The notes under the pieces were generated by a model. It saw only the letters and a program-made list of their open reading frames with translations, was not told where the DNA came from and made no database searches. Position numbers and translations under genes: made by a program. From the NCBI GenBank assembly GCA_937892115.1, contig CALAUI010000019.1:1-64000 (forward strand): 64,000 nt of DNA. Direction: 5' to 3'. Of the stretch, positions 8,724-17,218 are shown piece by piece. The stretch is from an uncultured Clostridia bacterium. Lineage in GTDB: Bacteria; Bacillota; Clostridia; Oscillospirales; Acutalibacteraceae. The stretch's first letter is position 1, and each line of letters begins with the position of its first letter.

Positions 8724-8750
8724 AAGGTGCTTCGTTTATCGGAGCACCTT
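8724..8750 (+). terminator. Terminator of rpsB-tsf
   Basis: A 10-bp stem starting AAGGTGCTTC (one T-G pair) with a seven-base loop is followed by GATTTTTAT on the plus strand, 12 bases after the tsf stop. This is a standard factor-independent terminator. Confidence 0.85.
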
Positions 8751-8762
8751 GATTTTTATAAA

Positions 8763-8792
8763 AAAGACCGCCGAAAAAAATCGGCGGTCTTT
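8763..8792 (-). terminator. Terminator of the minus-strand FAD dehydrogenase gene
   Basis: AAAGACCGCCGA and TCGGCGGTCTTT form a perfect 12-bp stem with a six-base loop. Read on the minus strand a run of T follows. It lies between convergent genes and probably also stops any plus-strand read-through. Confidence 0.85.
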
Positions 8793-8797
8793 ATAAT

Positions 8798-10195
8798 TTA
8801 TCCTAATTCGGCAAGCTTTCTGCCCATAAGCACACCCATTACGGATGCCATCATAAGTCCTCTCGTCCAGCCGCTGGAATCGCCCAGGCAATGAAGTCCC
8901 TCCACGTTTGTATTGAAATTCTCATCCATTTTTATTCTGTTGGAATAGAATTTGATTTCGGGAGAATAAAGAAGAGTTTCCCTTGATGCAAAACCGGGAA
9001 CAACGATATCTACGGCTTTAATGAAATTTATTATATTCATCATTGACCTGTAAGGCATTGCGGCGGTAATATCGCCTGCGACGGCGTCAACAAGAGTGGG
9101 CTTTACGTTTGACTGCGAAAGTTCCTTATCCCAGGTCCTTTTGCCGTCAAGAATGTCGCCGTATCTCTGTACCATAATATGACCCGCGCCGAGCATATTG
9201 GTAAGCTCTCCTACCTTCTGCGCATAGGCGATGGGCTGATTGAAGGGATAGCTGAAATTATGTGAGCAAAGAATGGAAAGATTGGTGTTGTCACTCTTCA
9301 TTTCCTTATATGAATGACCGTTCACTACGGCAAGACTGTTGTCGTAATTTTCCTGGCTGACAAATCCGCCCGGATTCTGGCAGAAGGTACGCACCTTATT
9401 TTTGAACGGAAGAGGATAACCGATAAGCTTTGATTCATAGAGAACGTCGTTTACGGTTTCCATTATTTCATTTCTGACCTCAACACGAACACCGATATCA
9501 ACGGTACCCGGCTGATGTGCAATACTGTGTTCGGCACACTTTGCTTCAAGCCAGTCCGCTCCCCTTCTGCCGGCGGCGATTACGGTATGGTCACCGTAGA
9601 TTTCCTCATTGGATGAGCCGTTTGAAACACAGACACCTATGCACTTACTGCCGTCCATAATGATATCATCGCATTCATAGCCGAACATAATATCCACGCC
9701 GTTTTTAAGCAGATGCTGTTCTATTGCGTAATAGAGGTCTCTTGCCTTTTCGGTACCGAGATGCCTTATCGGACAGTCAACAAGCTTCAGATCGGCTTTA
9801 ATTGCCCTTTTGCGTATTTCTTTGACGGCTTCGGGATTGCTGACTCCCTCAACCTTTTCATCTGCACCGAAGGCAAGATAAATTTTATCGGTATATGCAA
9901 TGGTTTCCTCCGTAAGCTCTTCACCGATAAGCTTGGGAAGGTCACCGCCGACCTCACAGCTCAGAGAAAGCTTACCGTCGGAAAATGCACCCGCCCCTGA
10001 GAATCCCGTAGTAATGTGGCAGTACGGCTTACAGTTAACACAGTGCCCTACCTTTGATTTGGGGCAGTTTCTGTTTTCTATTGCCGAGCCCTTTTCAACT
10101 ATAAGTATTTTTTGCTTACTGCCCTTATTGAGCATTTCAAGCGCGGTAAATATACCCGCAGGGCCGGCACCGATTATAATAGTATTATATTTCAT
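8798..10195 (-). CDS. FAD-dependent dehydrogenase (COG2509-like)
   Basis: A 465-residue cytoplasmic flavoprotein. The N-terminus has the Rossmann dinucleotide-binding motif IIIGAGPAGIF (residues 6-15). A cysteine-rich segment follows (CPKSKVGHCVNCKPYCH), then TGFSGAGAFSDGKLSL, typical of the uncharacterised FAD-dependent dehydrogenases found widely in Firmicutes. The C-terminal LHCLGDSSGWTRGLMMAS is the usual second FAD contact. The clustered cysteines may bind metal or be redox-active. The substrate is unknown. It is the last gene of the minus-strand cluster with the iron alcohol dehydrogenase, 49 nt downstream of it. Confidence 0.8.
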   Translation of the reverse strand: MKYNTIIIGAGPAGIFTALEMLNKGSKQKILIVEKGSAIENRNCPKSKVGHCVNCKPYCHITTGFSGAGAFSDGKLSLSCEVGGDLPKLIGEELTEETIAYTDKIYLAFGADEKVEGVSNPEAVKEIRKRAIKADLKLVDCPIRHLGTEKARDLYYAIEQHLLKNGVDIMFGYECDDIIMDGSKCIGVCVSNGSSNEEIYGDHTVIAAGRRGADWLEAKCAEHSIAHQPGTVDIGVRVEVRNEIMETVNDVLYESKLIGYPLPFKNKVRTFCQNPGGFVSQENYDNSLAVVNGHSYKEMKSDNTNLSILCSHNFSYPFNQPIAYAQKVGELTNMLGAGHIMVQRYGDILDGKRTWDKELSQSNVKPTLVDAVAGDITAAMPYRSMMNIINFIKAVDIVVPGFASRETLLYSPEIKFYSNRIKMDENFNTNVEGLHCLGDSSGWTRGLMMASVMGVLMGRKLAELG

Positions 10196-10217
10196 AATAT
10201 CGCCTCAAAATATCAAA

Positions 10218-10238
10218 GGGCCCGCCGATGGCAGGCCC
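10218..10238 (-). terminator. GC-rich hairpin after the alcohol dehydrogenase gene
   Basis: GGGCC-c-GCC-gat-GGC-a-GGCCC forms a stem with one mismatch. On the plus strand it is followed by a T-run (GTGTTTTTATT); on the minus strand, where the upstream gene is, only TTTGATATTTT follows. It is therefore probably a weak or partial terminator between the dehydrogenase and the FAD protein gene. Confidence 0.5.
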
Positions 10239-10244
10239 GTGTTT

Positions 10245-11471
10245 TTATTCAAGACCGCCGATTTTTTTGATAATTGAACAGCAGTCATCAAAATCCATCA
10301 TTTTGGGAACGGGGTAAAGAGGATTGCCCTCTCTGAGCGCTCTCTGAGCGATAGTGGGGATATCCTTTTCAAGGATACCGTCAATATGCTCGGGAATGCC
10401 CATAGATGCATTCAGTTCACGTACCTTGGCAATAAAGAGCTTTGCCTTTTTGACGGTCGTAAGACCGGAAGTTTCCAGACCCGCAACCTCGGCAAGTACG
10501 GCAAGACGCTCGTAAGCAGTTTCTCCGTAATAATCAAGTACGTAGGGCAGAATAACAGACATGGCAAGGCCGTGGGGTACGTTATAGAATCCGCCGAGAT
10601 TATGGCCTATTGCGTGAACATAGCCCACATACGCCCTTGTGAATGCAATACCCGCATAATATGAAGCTTTGAGCATATTGGCTCTTGCTTCAATATTGCT
10701 GCCGTCATCGTATGCAGTTTTAAGATTATCAAAAATAAGCTTTACCGCCTTCTTTGCGGCATCCTCGGTATTGGCTACGTTGCTTCTGCCGATAAATGCT
10801 TCAACGGCATGGGTAAGAGCATCCATACCCGTTGTAGAAGTGATTTTGGGAGGAAGACCCGTTGTAAGCTCGGGGTCAAGAACGGCAACTCCGGGACGAA
10901 GCTTGGGATCATTGACAGCACCCTTTTCGTGGGTTTCCTCATCGGTAATTACTGCGGCAACGGTAACCTCAGAGCCGGTTCCCGCGGTAGTGGGAACGGC
11001 AAAAATGGGAGGAATCTTTTTGGTTACCTTCAGTACGCCGATCATCTGCTTGATTTTTTTATTGGGATTGGCAACAACGGCACCTGCCGCCTTCGCGGTA
11101 TCCATGGGAGAGCCGCCGCCGAAGGAAATCATTGCCTGACATTTGTTGCTTATGAAGGCATTTTTACATGCCTCAACATTTCTGATAGTGGGATTGGGCT
11201 GAACCTCGTCAAATACAAAATACCTGATACCTTCCTTCTCAAGCGCCTCATAAAGGCCGTCAAGAAGATGAAGGGAAGTAAGTCCCTTATCGGTTACGAC
11301 AAGAACATTGTCGTATCCCCTTGACTTGATAAGAGCGGGAAGCTTTTTTACAGCACCGGGGCCTTCAAGAAGCTCGGGCTCATCCCAGTTAAGAATATCC
11401 GTACCCATGATAAGCTTCATACCGAACTGATAGGTACGGGAATATGCTTTTGCTAACTTTGAAACCGCCAT
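10245..11471 (-). CDS. Iron-containing alcohol dehydrogenase
   Basis: A 408-residue group III NAD(P)H-dependent dehydrogenase that reduces an aldehyde or ketone or oxidises an alcohol. The dinucleotide-binding GGGSPMDTAK is at 118-127. The metal ligands are visible as Asp217 and His221 in MDALTHAVEAFIG, and His286 and His300 in HAIGHNLGGFYNVPHG. About 20 extra residues precede the normal N-terminus. It has its own promoter although it lies just behind the aminotransferase, which ends in a terminator. The neighbours suggest it reduces a carbonyl made by the aminotransferase, but the substrate cannot be named. Confidence 0.9.
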   Translation of the reverse strand: MAVSKLAKAYSRTYQFGMKLIMGTDILNWDEPELLEGPGAVKKLPALIKSRGYDNVLVVTDKGLTSLHLLDGLYEALEKEGIRYFVFDEVQPNPTIRNVEACKNAFISNKCQAMISFGGGSPMDTAKAAGAVVANPNKKIKQMIGVLKVTKKIPPIFAVPTTAGTGSEVTVAAVITDEETHEKGAVNDPKLRPGVAVLDPELTTGLPPKITSTTGMDALTHAVEAFIGRSNVANTEDAAKKAVKLIFDNLKTAYDDGSNIEARANMLKASYYAGIAFTRAYVGYVHAIGHNLGGFYNVPHGLAMSVILPYVLDYYGETAYERLAVLAEVAGLETSGLTTVKKAKLFIAKVRELNASMGIPEHIDGILEKDIPTIAQRALREGNPLYPVPKMMDFDDCCSIIKKIGGLE

Positions 11472-11507
11472 AAAACAAACCCTTTACTAAAATAATTTTG
11501 TGTGAGT

Positions 11508-11536
11508 ATTATATCACAGATATCACTTTCCTGCAA
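11508..11536 (-). promoter_or_regulatory. Promoter of the iron alcohol dehydrogenase gene
   Basis: On the minus strand TTGCAG and TATAAT are separated by exactly 17 bases, with the extended form TGTGATATAAT. TGTGA and TCACA flank the -10 as a short inverted repeat, a possible operator. Confidence 0.75.
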
Positions 11537-11556
11537 TAACATAATAAACAAAAATA

Positions 11557-11581
11557 AAGCGCCGGTCAAAGACCGACGCTT
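11557..11581 (-). terminator. Terminator of the aminotransferase gene
   Basis: On the minus strand AAGCGTCGGTC and GACCGGCGCTT form an 11-bp stem with one T-G pair and a three-base loop, followed by TATTTTTGTTT. It separates the aminotransferase from the dehydrogenase transcript. Confidence 0.8.
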
Positions 11582-11594
11582 GTAAAAAATACAA

Positions 11595-13091
11595 TTATTT
11601 ATCAAGGTTTCTTGTGCACTTGGTAACAGTCTTGAATACGTCTTCAAATCTGTTGAGAGCATCGTCAATAACGTCATCTGTATCAGCAAGTGAAGTATAA
11701 AGACGTGAGCCGGCAAGTGTAACGATACCGTGTGCCATATATGCGGCACCCATCTGTTCCATAGCAACCTTTCTGCGGAGCATTTCGGGCTTCTTCTGGA
11801 GCATGGGTATAACTGATGCGGGAAGGAACATTGAGCTGAAATCGTAGCTCATTGCACCGGAGCACTCGAGGTGGCAGATTGAACCCTGGTTGTAAACAAC
11901 GAAGGGAAGTGCATACTTGTCAACAAGTCCCTGAAGACCTGCACAGAGTCTGTCGCCTGCAAGACCTGCTTTTTCGCAGGCATTGGTCTTTTCGATTTCC
12001 TGGATTGCGCAGTAACCTGCAAAGGATGACAGGGGGTTAGCTGCAAGAGTACCGCCGACATAAGCGCGCTTCATCATTGTGCCTACGCCTGCTGCCATAC
12101 CGCTTACAAATTCCTTCTTACCGCCTACGCCGCCTGCTGAGGGATAACCGCCGGCAACGATTTTACCGAAGATGGTAAGATCGGGAACTACGCCGAAGTA
12201 ACCCTGAGCACCGCCGAGACCGATACGGAAGCCGGTAACAACCTCGTCAAAAATCATGAGACAGCCGTACTTGTCGCAAAGCTCACGAACACCCTTGTTG
12301 TAATCAAAATCAATGGGTCTTGTACCGCTTTCGGGACCTACGGGCTCTACGATAACAGCAGCCGTGCCGCCGCGGAATTTATTGACCTTAAGCATCTGCT
12401 CAAGCATTTCAAGGTCGTTGGGTCTGACCTCATCAGTTGTGCCGTAGCAGGATGAGGGAATACCGTGGGATTCAAGGAATGATCTTGAGCCGGGAATCTT
12501 AAGACCGTAAACCATCTGATCTGACCAGCCGTGATAAGCGCCGCCGACTTTGATGATTCTCTTTGCCTTTGTTGCGTTACGGGCTACACGGATGGCAGCC
12601 ATAACGGACTCTGTACCTGAACCGAGCATACGGAACATTTCAACGTTGGGCATATGCTTATTGATTTCCTTGGCAAGAAGAAGCTCGCCTTCATGGAAAA
12701 GACCTGTTACAGGGCCGCATTCCTCAATAAGCTTGATTGCCTTTTCACGAACGGGCTCATAGTTTGAGCCGAGGATCGTGGGACCGCCTGCCTGAAGGAA
12801 GTCAATATACTTGTTTCCGTCAAGGTCGGTAAGATAAGCACCCTCTGCCTTTGTAATGCAGATGGGGAACGGATAGTTGAATGCAAGGTTGTGCTGAACG
12901 CCGCCGGGAATGTACTGCTTTGCTTCAGCTGTGATTTCCTTTGACTTTGCACACTTTGTTTCAAAATGCTCAAGGGTCTTTGCAAGCTCTTCATCATTTA
13001 CACAGTAGATGGGCTGTGAAGTGAGGTATTTAAGCTTGTTGTAGATGGGCTTAGCGGGCTGCCATGTCTGAATTGCGTAACCGTTACTCAT
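11595..13091 (-). CDS. Class III (glutamate-1-semialdehyde-type) aminotransferase
   Basis: This 498-residue PLP enzyme moves an amino group between an amine or amino acid and a carbonyl. It resembles the HemL branch: the PLP-phosphate motif GSGTESV (158-164), the histidine pair GGAYHGWSD, FDEVVTGFR (281-289) with the cofactor aspartate, and the Schiff-base lysine at about 310 in IFGKIVAGGYPSAGG. It has an N-terminal extension of about 50 residues and no haem genes nearby, so true HemL function is unlikely. Its ATG overlaps the TetR gene by eight bases and has AGGAGG upstream. The partner dehydrogenase suggests the carbonyl product is then reduced; the substrate is unknown. Confidence 0.85.
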   Translation of the reverse strand: MSNGYAIQTWQPAKPIYNKLKYLTSQPIYCVNDEELAKTLEHFETKCAKSKEITAEAKQYIPGGVQHNLAFNYPFPICITKAEGAYLTDLDGNKYIDFLQAGGPTILGSNYEPVREKAIKLIEECGPVTGLFHEGELLLAKEINKHMPNVEMFRMLGSGTESVMAAIRVARNATKAKRIIKVGGAYHGWSDQMVYGLKIPGSRSFLESHGIPSSCYGTTDEVRPNDLEMLEQMLKVNKFRGGTAAVIVEPVGPESGTRPIDFDYNKGVRELCDKYGCLMIFDEVVTGFRIGLGGAQGYFGVVPDLTIFGKIVAGGYPSAGGVGGKKEFVSGMAAGVGTMMKRAYVGGTLAANPLSSFAGYCAIQEIEKTNACEKAGLAGDRLCAGLQGLVDKYALPFVVYNQGSICHLECSGAMSYDFSSMFLPASVIPMLQKKPEMLRRKVAMEQMGAAYMAHGIVTLAGSRLYTSLADTDDVIDDALNRFEDVFKTVTKCTRNLDK

Positions 13092-13665
13092 TTTTGTTTT
13101 CCTCCTGATTTATAAAATGTTTTATAAGTTGCTGAATTTTATCATTTATTTCCGTCGGATTTTCAAATTTTTCGTTATAGACGAATTTCTGAAATACCAG
13201 ACCGAAATATGCTCCGAATACGATTGCCGTAATATCCTTCGGCGAAAATCCGCCGACCGGCTTTCCCCCGCTCTCCTTTTCAACGCTGTCGGTAATAGCG
13301 GTGAGCATATCGGTGATAGCACTTTCCTTGCCCGAAAGAATGCTCCTGACGACCAGCTCGCTCATTAAATAAGGATAAGGGAAGGTGTCTTCATTGAGTT
13401 TTTCAAATACTTTGTAAATATCGGCGATACCGTCTGAAACGGACGCTTCAACTATATCTTTGATTTCTTCTCCCGCAATCTGTGAAAGCAAATCGTCAAG
13501 AGAATCAAAATGTGAAAAGAAGGTGGAGCGGGAAACATCGGCTTTTTCGGCAATTTTGTCAATAGTGACATTGCCCAGACCGTTCTCCTCAAAGAGAATC
13601 TTTGCACTGTGCATAAGAGCACGGTGTGTCGCGTCACGCTTCCTTAATCTGCGGCTCTGTTCCAT
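13084..13665 (-). CDS. TetR-family transcriptional regulator
   Basis: A 193-residue one-component repressor type. The N-terminal helix-turn-helix is clear: ILFEENGLGNVTIDKIAEKADVSRSTFFSHF has the classic TetR spacing, covering about residues 24-55. The C-terminal ligand-binding half is divergent, as usual. The gene is first in the cluster and overlaps the aminotransferase start by eight bases, so it is likely an autoregulated controller of the downstream enzyme. A palindrome just upstream of its -35 box is a good operator candidate. The inducer is unknown. Confidence 0.9.
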   Translation of the reverse strand: MEQSRRLRKRDATHRALMHSAKILFEENGLGNVTIDKIAEKADVSRSTFFSHFDSLDDLLSQIAGEEIKDIVEASVSDGIADIYKVFEKLNEDTFPYPYLMSELVVRSILSGKESAITDMLTAITDSVEKESGGKPVGGFSPKDITAIVFGAYFGLVFQKFVYNEKFENPTEINDKIQQLIKHFINQEENKNE

Positions 13666-13717
13666 AATACCTGTCGCAATCCTTTCAAATAGTAAGCAGG
13701 TATATTCCTACGAAAAC

Positions 13718-13746
13718 ATTATATCAGTTAGATATGCAGATGTAAA
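13718..13746 (-). promoter_or_regulatory. Promoter of the TetR-aminotransferase operon
   Basis: On the minus strand TTTACA and TATAAT are 17 bases apart, with TGA directly before the -10. Transcription would start about 40-50 bases before the TetR start codon. Confidence 0.75.
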
Positions 13747-13753
13747 GAGAAAA

Positions 13754-13769
13754 TTGTACTGAAGTACAA
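13754..13769. promoter_or_regulatory. Candidate TetR operator
   Basis: TTGTACT and AGTACAA form a perfect inverted repeat with a two-base centre, ending seven bases upstream of the -35 box of the TetR operon. Its size and place suit binding of a TetR dimer. No other palindrome of similar quality lies in this gap. Confidence 0.5.
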
Positions 13770-13804
13770 AAATGCACTTAAATCTACTTTTTGCACAAAA
13801 AGAG

Positions 13805-13829
13805 GGCCCCGTCTTTGTAAGACAGGGCC
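13805..13829 (-). terminator. Terminator of the glgP-to-mgtC gene string
   Basis: GGCCC-c-GTCTT-tgt-AAGAC-a-GGGCC forms a stem with one mismatch. On the minus strand it is followed by CTCTTTTTG, seven bases after the mgtC-like stop codon. Confidence 0.75.
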
Positions 13830-13835
13830 AAAAAC

Positions 13836-14558
13836 TCAGAAATCTATTGATATAACGTTCTTATCTTCACTTGCCGCCGAAAGGACTTCTCTCATAGTCA
13901 TTGACTTTTGCTTTTTAATAACAACATCAAGCATAACGGTATTGTCTTCGTGATTTCTTTCCATCTTGAATTCCGACATACTTATCTTATTATTTTCAAG
14001 TCCTTTTCTGAAATCCTCAACCACGCCGGGAACATCCTTGAGAACGACCTTGAATTCGTTTGCCGTACTCTCAAATCCGGCAAGAAGCTTATGAAGAAGC
14101 ACCTGACAGACAACAAGCATTGCGGTTGCACCGATACCTACAAAATACATACCTGCGCCGATTGCCATGCCGATACCTGCGGTAGCCCATACACCTGCTG
14201 CGGTGGTAAGGCCCTTAATTGAAACATCCTTAACGAATATAACGCCTGCACCGATAAAGCTGACACCGGTGATTACGTTGGCGGCAATACGTGACGCGTC
14301 GAGATTGATACCATCAAAAATAACCACGTCAAAGAAGCCGTATTTTGATATGACCATCATAAGTGCGGAGCCGAGGGCAACGGTCAGGTGAGTTCTGATA
14401 CCGGCGTCCTTCTGACGCTTGCCTCTCTCAATACCTATAATGAATCCGCAGATGCTTGCAATAAGCATTCTGATGACGTAAACGACGTCGGTTGAAAAAG
14501 TTGCGGAAACGTTATTTGCAAAATCCTCGGAAATTGCGGTTGCTATATTAAATAACAT
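13836..14558 (-). CDS. MgtC/SapB family membrane protein
   Basis: A 240-residue inner-membrane protein with about four to five hydrophobic helices in its first 150 residues. The family signature is present: RMLIASICGFIIGIERG, KDAGIRTHLTVALGSALMM and ITGVSFIGAGVIF. The C-terminal 85 residues form a soluble ACT-like domain. In other bacteria MgtC proteins inhibit the F-type ATPase or support growth at low magnesium; many Firmicutes members have no tested role. It is the last gene in the string led by glgP, 33 nt after the secreted hydrolase. Confidence 0.88.
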   Translation of the reverse strand: MLFNIATAISEDFANNVSATFSTDVVYVIRMLIASICGFIIGIERGKRQKDAGIRTHLTVALGSALMMVISKYGFFDVVIFDGINLDASRIAANVITGVSFIGAGVIFVKDVSIKGLTTAAGVWATAGIGMAIGAGMYFVGIGATAMLVVCQVLLHKLLAGFESTANEFKVVLKDVPGVVEDFRKGLENNKISMSEFKMERNHEDNTVMLDVVIKKQKSMTMREVLSAASEDKNVISIDF

Positions 14559-14591
14559 ATAATCTGCACGCCTTTCGGGTTAGAATCGGAA

Positions 14592-16532
14592 TTAAATGAA
14601 GGGAATGAATATAAGCCAGAAGTCATTTCCTTTGAATATTCTGCGGAAAATATCGCTGATTTTTTTACAAAGCTCGGTAAGGAAGGGCAGAAGCTTGTAT
14701 TTTACAAAGGGGCTCTGATCATTCTTGCCCAGAGCGTCAATATCATTCATTGCTCTGTAAAGCTCCTCCTCTGCCTTTGCGGCTTCGGATGCTGACCATA
14801 CCTTGCTGTCCAATACCTGCTGTGCCTTTTCAACTGCGGCATCAAGTGCTTCACTCTTGCCTGCAAGCTCGCCCTCATTATATCTTCTGAGAAGAGTCTC
14901 AATCGTACCGAGATTTCTGTATTCATTGAACTGAGGATATCCGCCGCTGTTCTCTCTTACATCGGTTATTGTCTTGTCGGTAAGAAGAGCAACACAGAGA
15001 CCGATAACGTCATTGACGGAGCTCTGAAGAGTAAGGTGGCTCTGATTCTTTACAAGGAAGGTCTTGTCGGGAAGAGCACACGTTCCGGCGTCAACGATTC
15101 TATCGGGGTCAATGTAGCTTTCGTCAATGGCGGGCTTATAGTCATCGGGAAGCTTTGAACCTTTATCTGCAAATGTGCCGCCGAGAGTGGTGGATGCACT
15201 CTGGATGATATTATCGGAGCTGTATCTGAAATGCTCTACCGCAGCGGGAAGCTCAAGGTTATAGCCGGCAATTACAAAGATATCAACACCTTCGCTGTCA
15301 AGCTGCTGAAGTCTGCTCTTTGCATTGAGCTGAATCTGATAATACTCATCGGTCATTGCCTTGAGATCTTTATGTGATTCATCGGAAATATATTTTTCGG
15401 AAAGCTCGGGATACATTGCGGAGGGAACGAGTGCCCACATGGACTGGCAATTTCTGATAAGCTTGCCGAGAACGTCATCAAGGGCTCTGTCAAGGGCTTC
15501 CTGAATGAAATCGTCAAATACTTCCTGAGGAATGGCTCTTGCGATTACATTGCCGAGATAAGCGAGAGCCATATACTCTTCGCCTACAAGCTCAACGATA
15601 TTGGGGATAAGGTCATTGTAAAGAACCGTACCGTCTGCAAAGCTTGTCTTACCGCCCATAAGGTCGCCGAGAAGGTAAGAGCCGTCAAGAGCACAAGCGG
15701 CGAGGATAATTCTGCCTACCTCACTCTTGTCTATGTATTTTGAAAGATAAACGTCGGCAATGGTACCGCCGAGACTTATGAATACAAGGTCAACCTTATC
15801 GTGACCTGTCTGATATTTTACCATATCAATGTATTCATTGAGGCCTGCCGCGGAGTCAAGGATATTACCGAATGAGCTGTACGCATAGTAATAGGCGTGG
15901 TCATAACCCGCCGCCTCGCAGTAAGCGCCGATATCTACCTGTCTGTAAATAAAATCATACTGATTCTTATACTTTGTTGAAGGAAGGGCATTTCCGTTTT
16001 CGTCTTTAGAATATCCCTTTGTGTAGTTATATGATTTATCGGGAGTGTTTGCACATTCCTCAAGGGAATACCAGTATTCATCGGTGGCATGCTTATTTAC
16101 TTCGGTACCGTCATCGTTGAAATAATGGTCCTTGAAGCTGTTTTCAAAAACTTCCATGAGAATGTCAAAAAGGCCTTCTCTGTCACGCATTGCGATTGCT
16201 TTGAGGATATCAAGGATTTTTCCTTTAAGATCGTTAAGCAGTGCATTGCTGTCAAACATAAACGAAAGGTCCATGCCCTCCATAATGGGGAAGCCGTCGG
16301 AGGTCATAATGTCTTTTCCGTCGGGAGTCTGAACATAGGTCTGTGACTGCATAATACCGGGAACGACGATTACGGGATTGTATCCGCACTCACCGTCACA
16401 GTCTGTCTTGACTTCATGCTCCCATTCGTGGGTGCCTGAAACAGGTTCAACGGTATTCTCTGCAAAAACACATACGGGAACAGCTGTGAGAATCATAACA
16501 AGCGAGAGAATTGCACACAATGCCTTTTTCAT
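14592..16532 (-). CDS. Secreted alpha/beta-hydrolase-like protein with helical C-terminal repeat
   Basis: A 646-residue exported protein. The signal peptide is MKKALCAILSLVMILTAVPV followed by CVFA, the likely cleavage site. NPVIVVPGIM (about 52-61) resembles the first strand and oxyanion loop of LCAT/PGAP1-like lipases. The nucleophile elbow would be VFISLGGT around Ser253, where the usual first Gly of GxSxG is replaced, so activity is uncertain. Near the end is a FIVAR-like helical segment (AAVEKAQQVLDSKVWSASE) and a hydrophobic tail (FRRIFKGNDFWLIFIPFI). The start at 16532 has AGGAG ten bases upstream; longer readings overlap the TRIC gene by about 100 bases. Sixteen bases separate it from that gene. 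Confidence 0.7.
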   Translation of the reverse strand: MKKALCAILSLVMILTAVPVCVFAENTVEPVSGTHEWEHEVKTDCDGECGYNPVIVVPGIMQSQTYVQTPDGKDIMTSDGFPIMEGMDLSFMFDSNALLNDLKGKILDILKAIAMRDREGLFDILMEVFENSFKDHYFNDDGTEVNKHATDEYWYSLEECANTPDKSYNYTKGYSKDENGNALPSTKYKNQYDFIYRQVDIGAYCEAAGYDHAYYYAYSSFGNILDSAAGLNEYIDMVKYQTGHDKVDLVFISLGGTIADVYLSKYIDKSEVGRIILAACALDGSYLLGDLMGGKTSFADGTVLYNDLIPNIVELVGEEYMALAYLGNVIARAIPQEVFDDFIQEALDRALDDVLGKLIRNCQSMWALVPSAMYPELSEKYISDESHKDLKAMTDEYYQIQLNAKSRLQQLDSEGVDIFVIAGYNLELPAAVEHFRYSSDNIIQSASTTLGGTFADKGSKLPDDYKPAIDESYIDPDRIVDAGTCALPDKTFLVKNQSHLTLQSSVNDVIGLCVALLTDKTITDVRENSGGYPQFNEYRNLGTIETLLRRYNEGELAGKSEALDAAVEKAQQVLDSKVWSASEAAKAEEELYRAMNDIDALGKNDQSPFVKYKLLPFLTELCKKISDIFRRIFKGNDFWLIFIPFI

Positions 16533-16548
16533 TTGAAAACATCTCCTG

Positions 16549-17217
16549 TCAATCATTTTTATCTTCGTCTGCCAGAAATTTGATTCGGGGCAGATTCCAT
16601 TTGAAAACAGTCGCGAGAATACGGATAATAAGGATACAGGCAACGCTGACGATTACGGCGGTAGATTCCGATATCACGTTATAACCCGTGAATATATGAT
16701 AGATTACTCCGCCGAAAATCGAGGCAAGGGCATACACCCTTTTTTTGAGGATAACGGGAACTCGGTTTGCCATTAGGTCTCTGAGCACACCGCCGCCGCA
16801 CGCAGTCAGCACACCGACGAAAATACTGAGATATTCGCTGTCGGGGAAACCGGCGGAATGGGCGGAATTGATACCGCCGACGGTAAATACTGCAAGACCG
16901 ATGGAGTCAAAAACGTTTATCACCTGAGACCACGCTTCAAAATCCTGCTTTATTTTGCGCCCGTAAAAATAAGCGATTACGTAAACGAGAACGGAAATTC
17001 CGATAGCGGTAAGGGAATACACGGGATGACGGAACGCCGCAGGGGGAACGTAGCCGAGTATAAGGTCTCTCATCATTCCTCCACCCACGGAGGTAACGAG
17101 TCCCAGCACCACCGCACCGAAAATATCCAGTTTCTTTTCAATTGCCACTATTACACCGGATACGGCAAATGCAACCGTACCCGCTATCTCAAGGGCAAAA
17201 AACAAGGTTTCATTCAT
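16549..17217 (-). CDS. TRIC (UPF0126) family cation channel-like membrane protein
   Basis: A 222-residue protein with seven predicted helices made of two homologous halves. Each half carries the hallmark glycine motif and arginine: GGGMMRDLI in the first and GGGVLRDLM in the second. Prokaryotic trimeric intracellular cation channels of this family conduct monovalent cations; the physiological role in Clostridia is not known. It starts one base after the tadA stop codon, so it is almost certainly in the same transcript. The ribosome-binding site (AAAGAAG) is weak, which fits coupled translation. Confidence 0.88.
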   Translation of the reverse strand: MNETLFFALEIAGTVAFAVSGVIVAIEKKLDIFGAVVLGLVTSVGGGMMRDLILGYVPPAAFRHPVYSLTAIGISVLVYVIAYFYGRKIKQDFEAWSQVINVFDSIGLAVFTVGGINSAHSAGFPDSEYLSIFVGVLTACGGGVLRDLMANRVPVILKKRVYALASIFGGVIYHIFTGYNVISESTAVIVSVACILIIRILATVFKWNLPRIKFLADEDKND

Positions 17218-17218
17218 A

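Noticed and set aside
11595..13091. Assignment as HemL (glutamate-1-semialdehyde aminomutase)
   Set aside because: Motifs are similar, but the protein has about 50 extra N-terminal residues, is under a TetR gene with a dehydrogenase, and no haem genes are near.
10245..13091. Taurine-to-isethionate pathway (aminotransferase plus iron dehydrogenase)
   Set aside because: The same enzyme classes occur there, but no isethionate lyase is present and the aminotransferase is of the HemL branch; the evidence is too thin.
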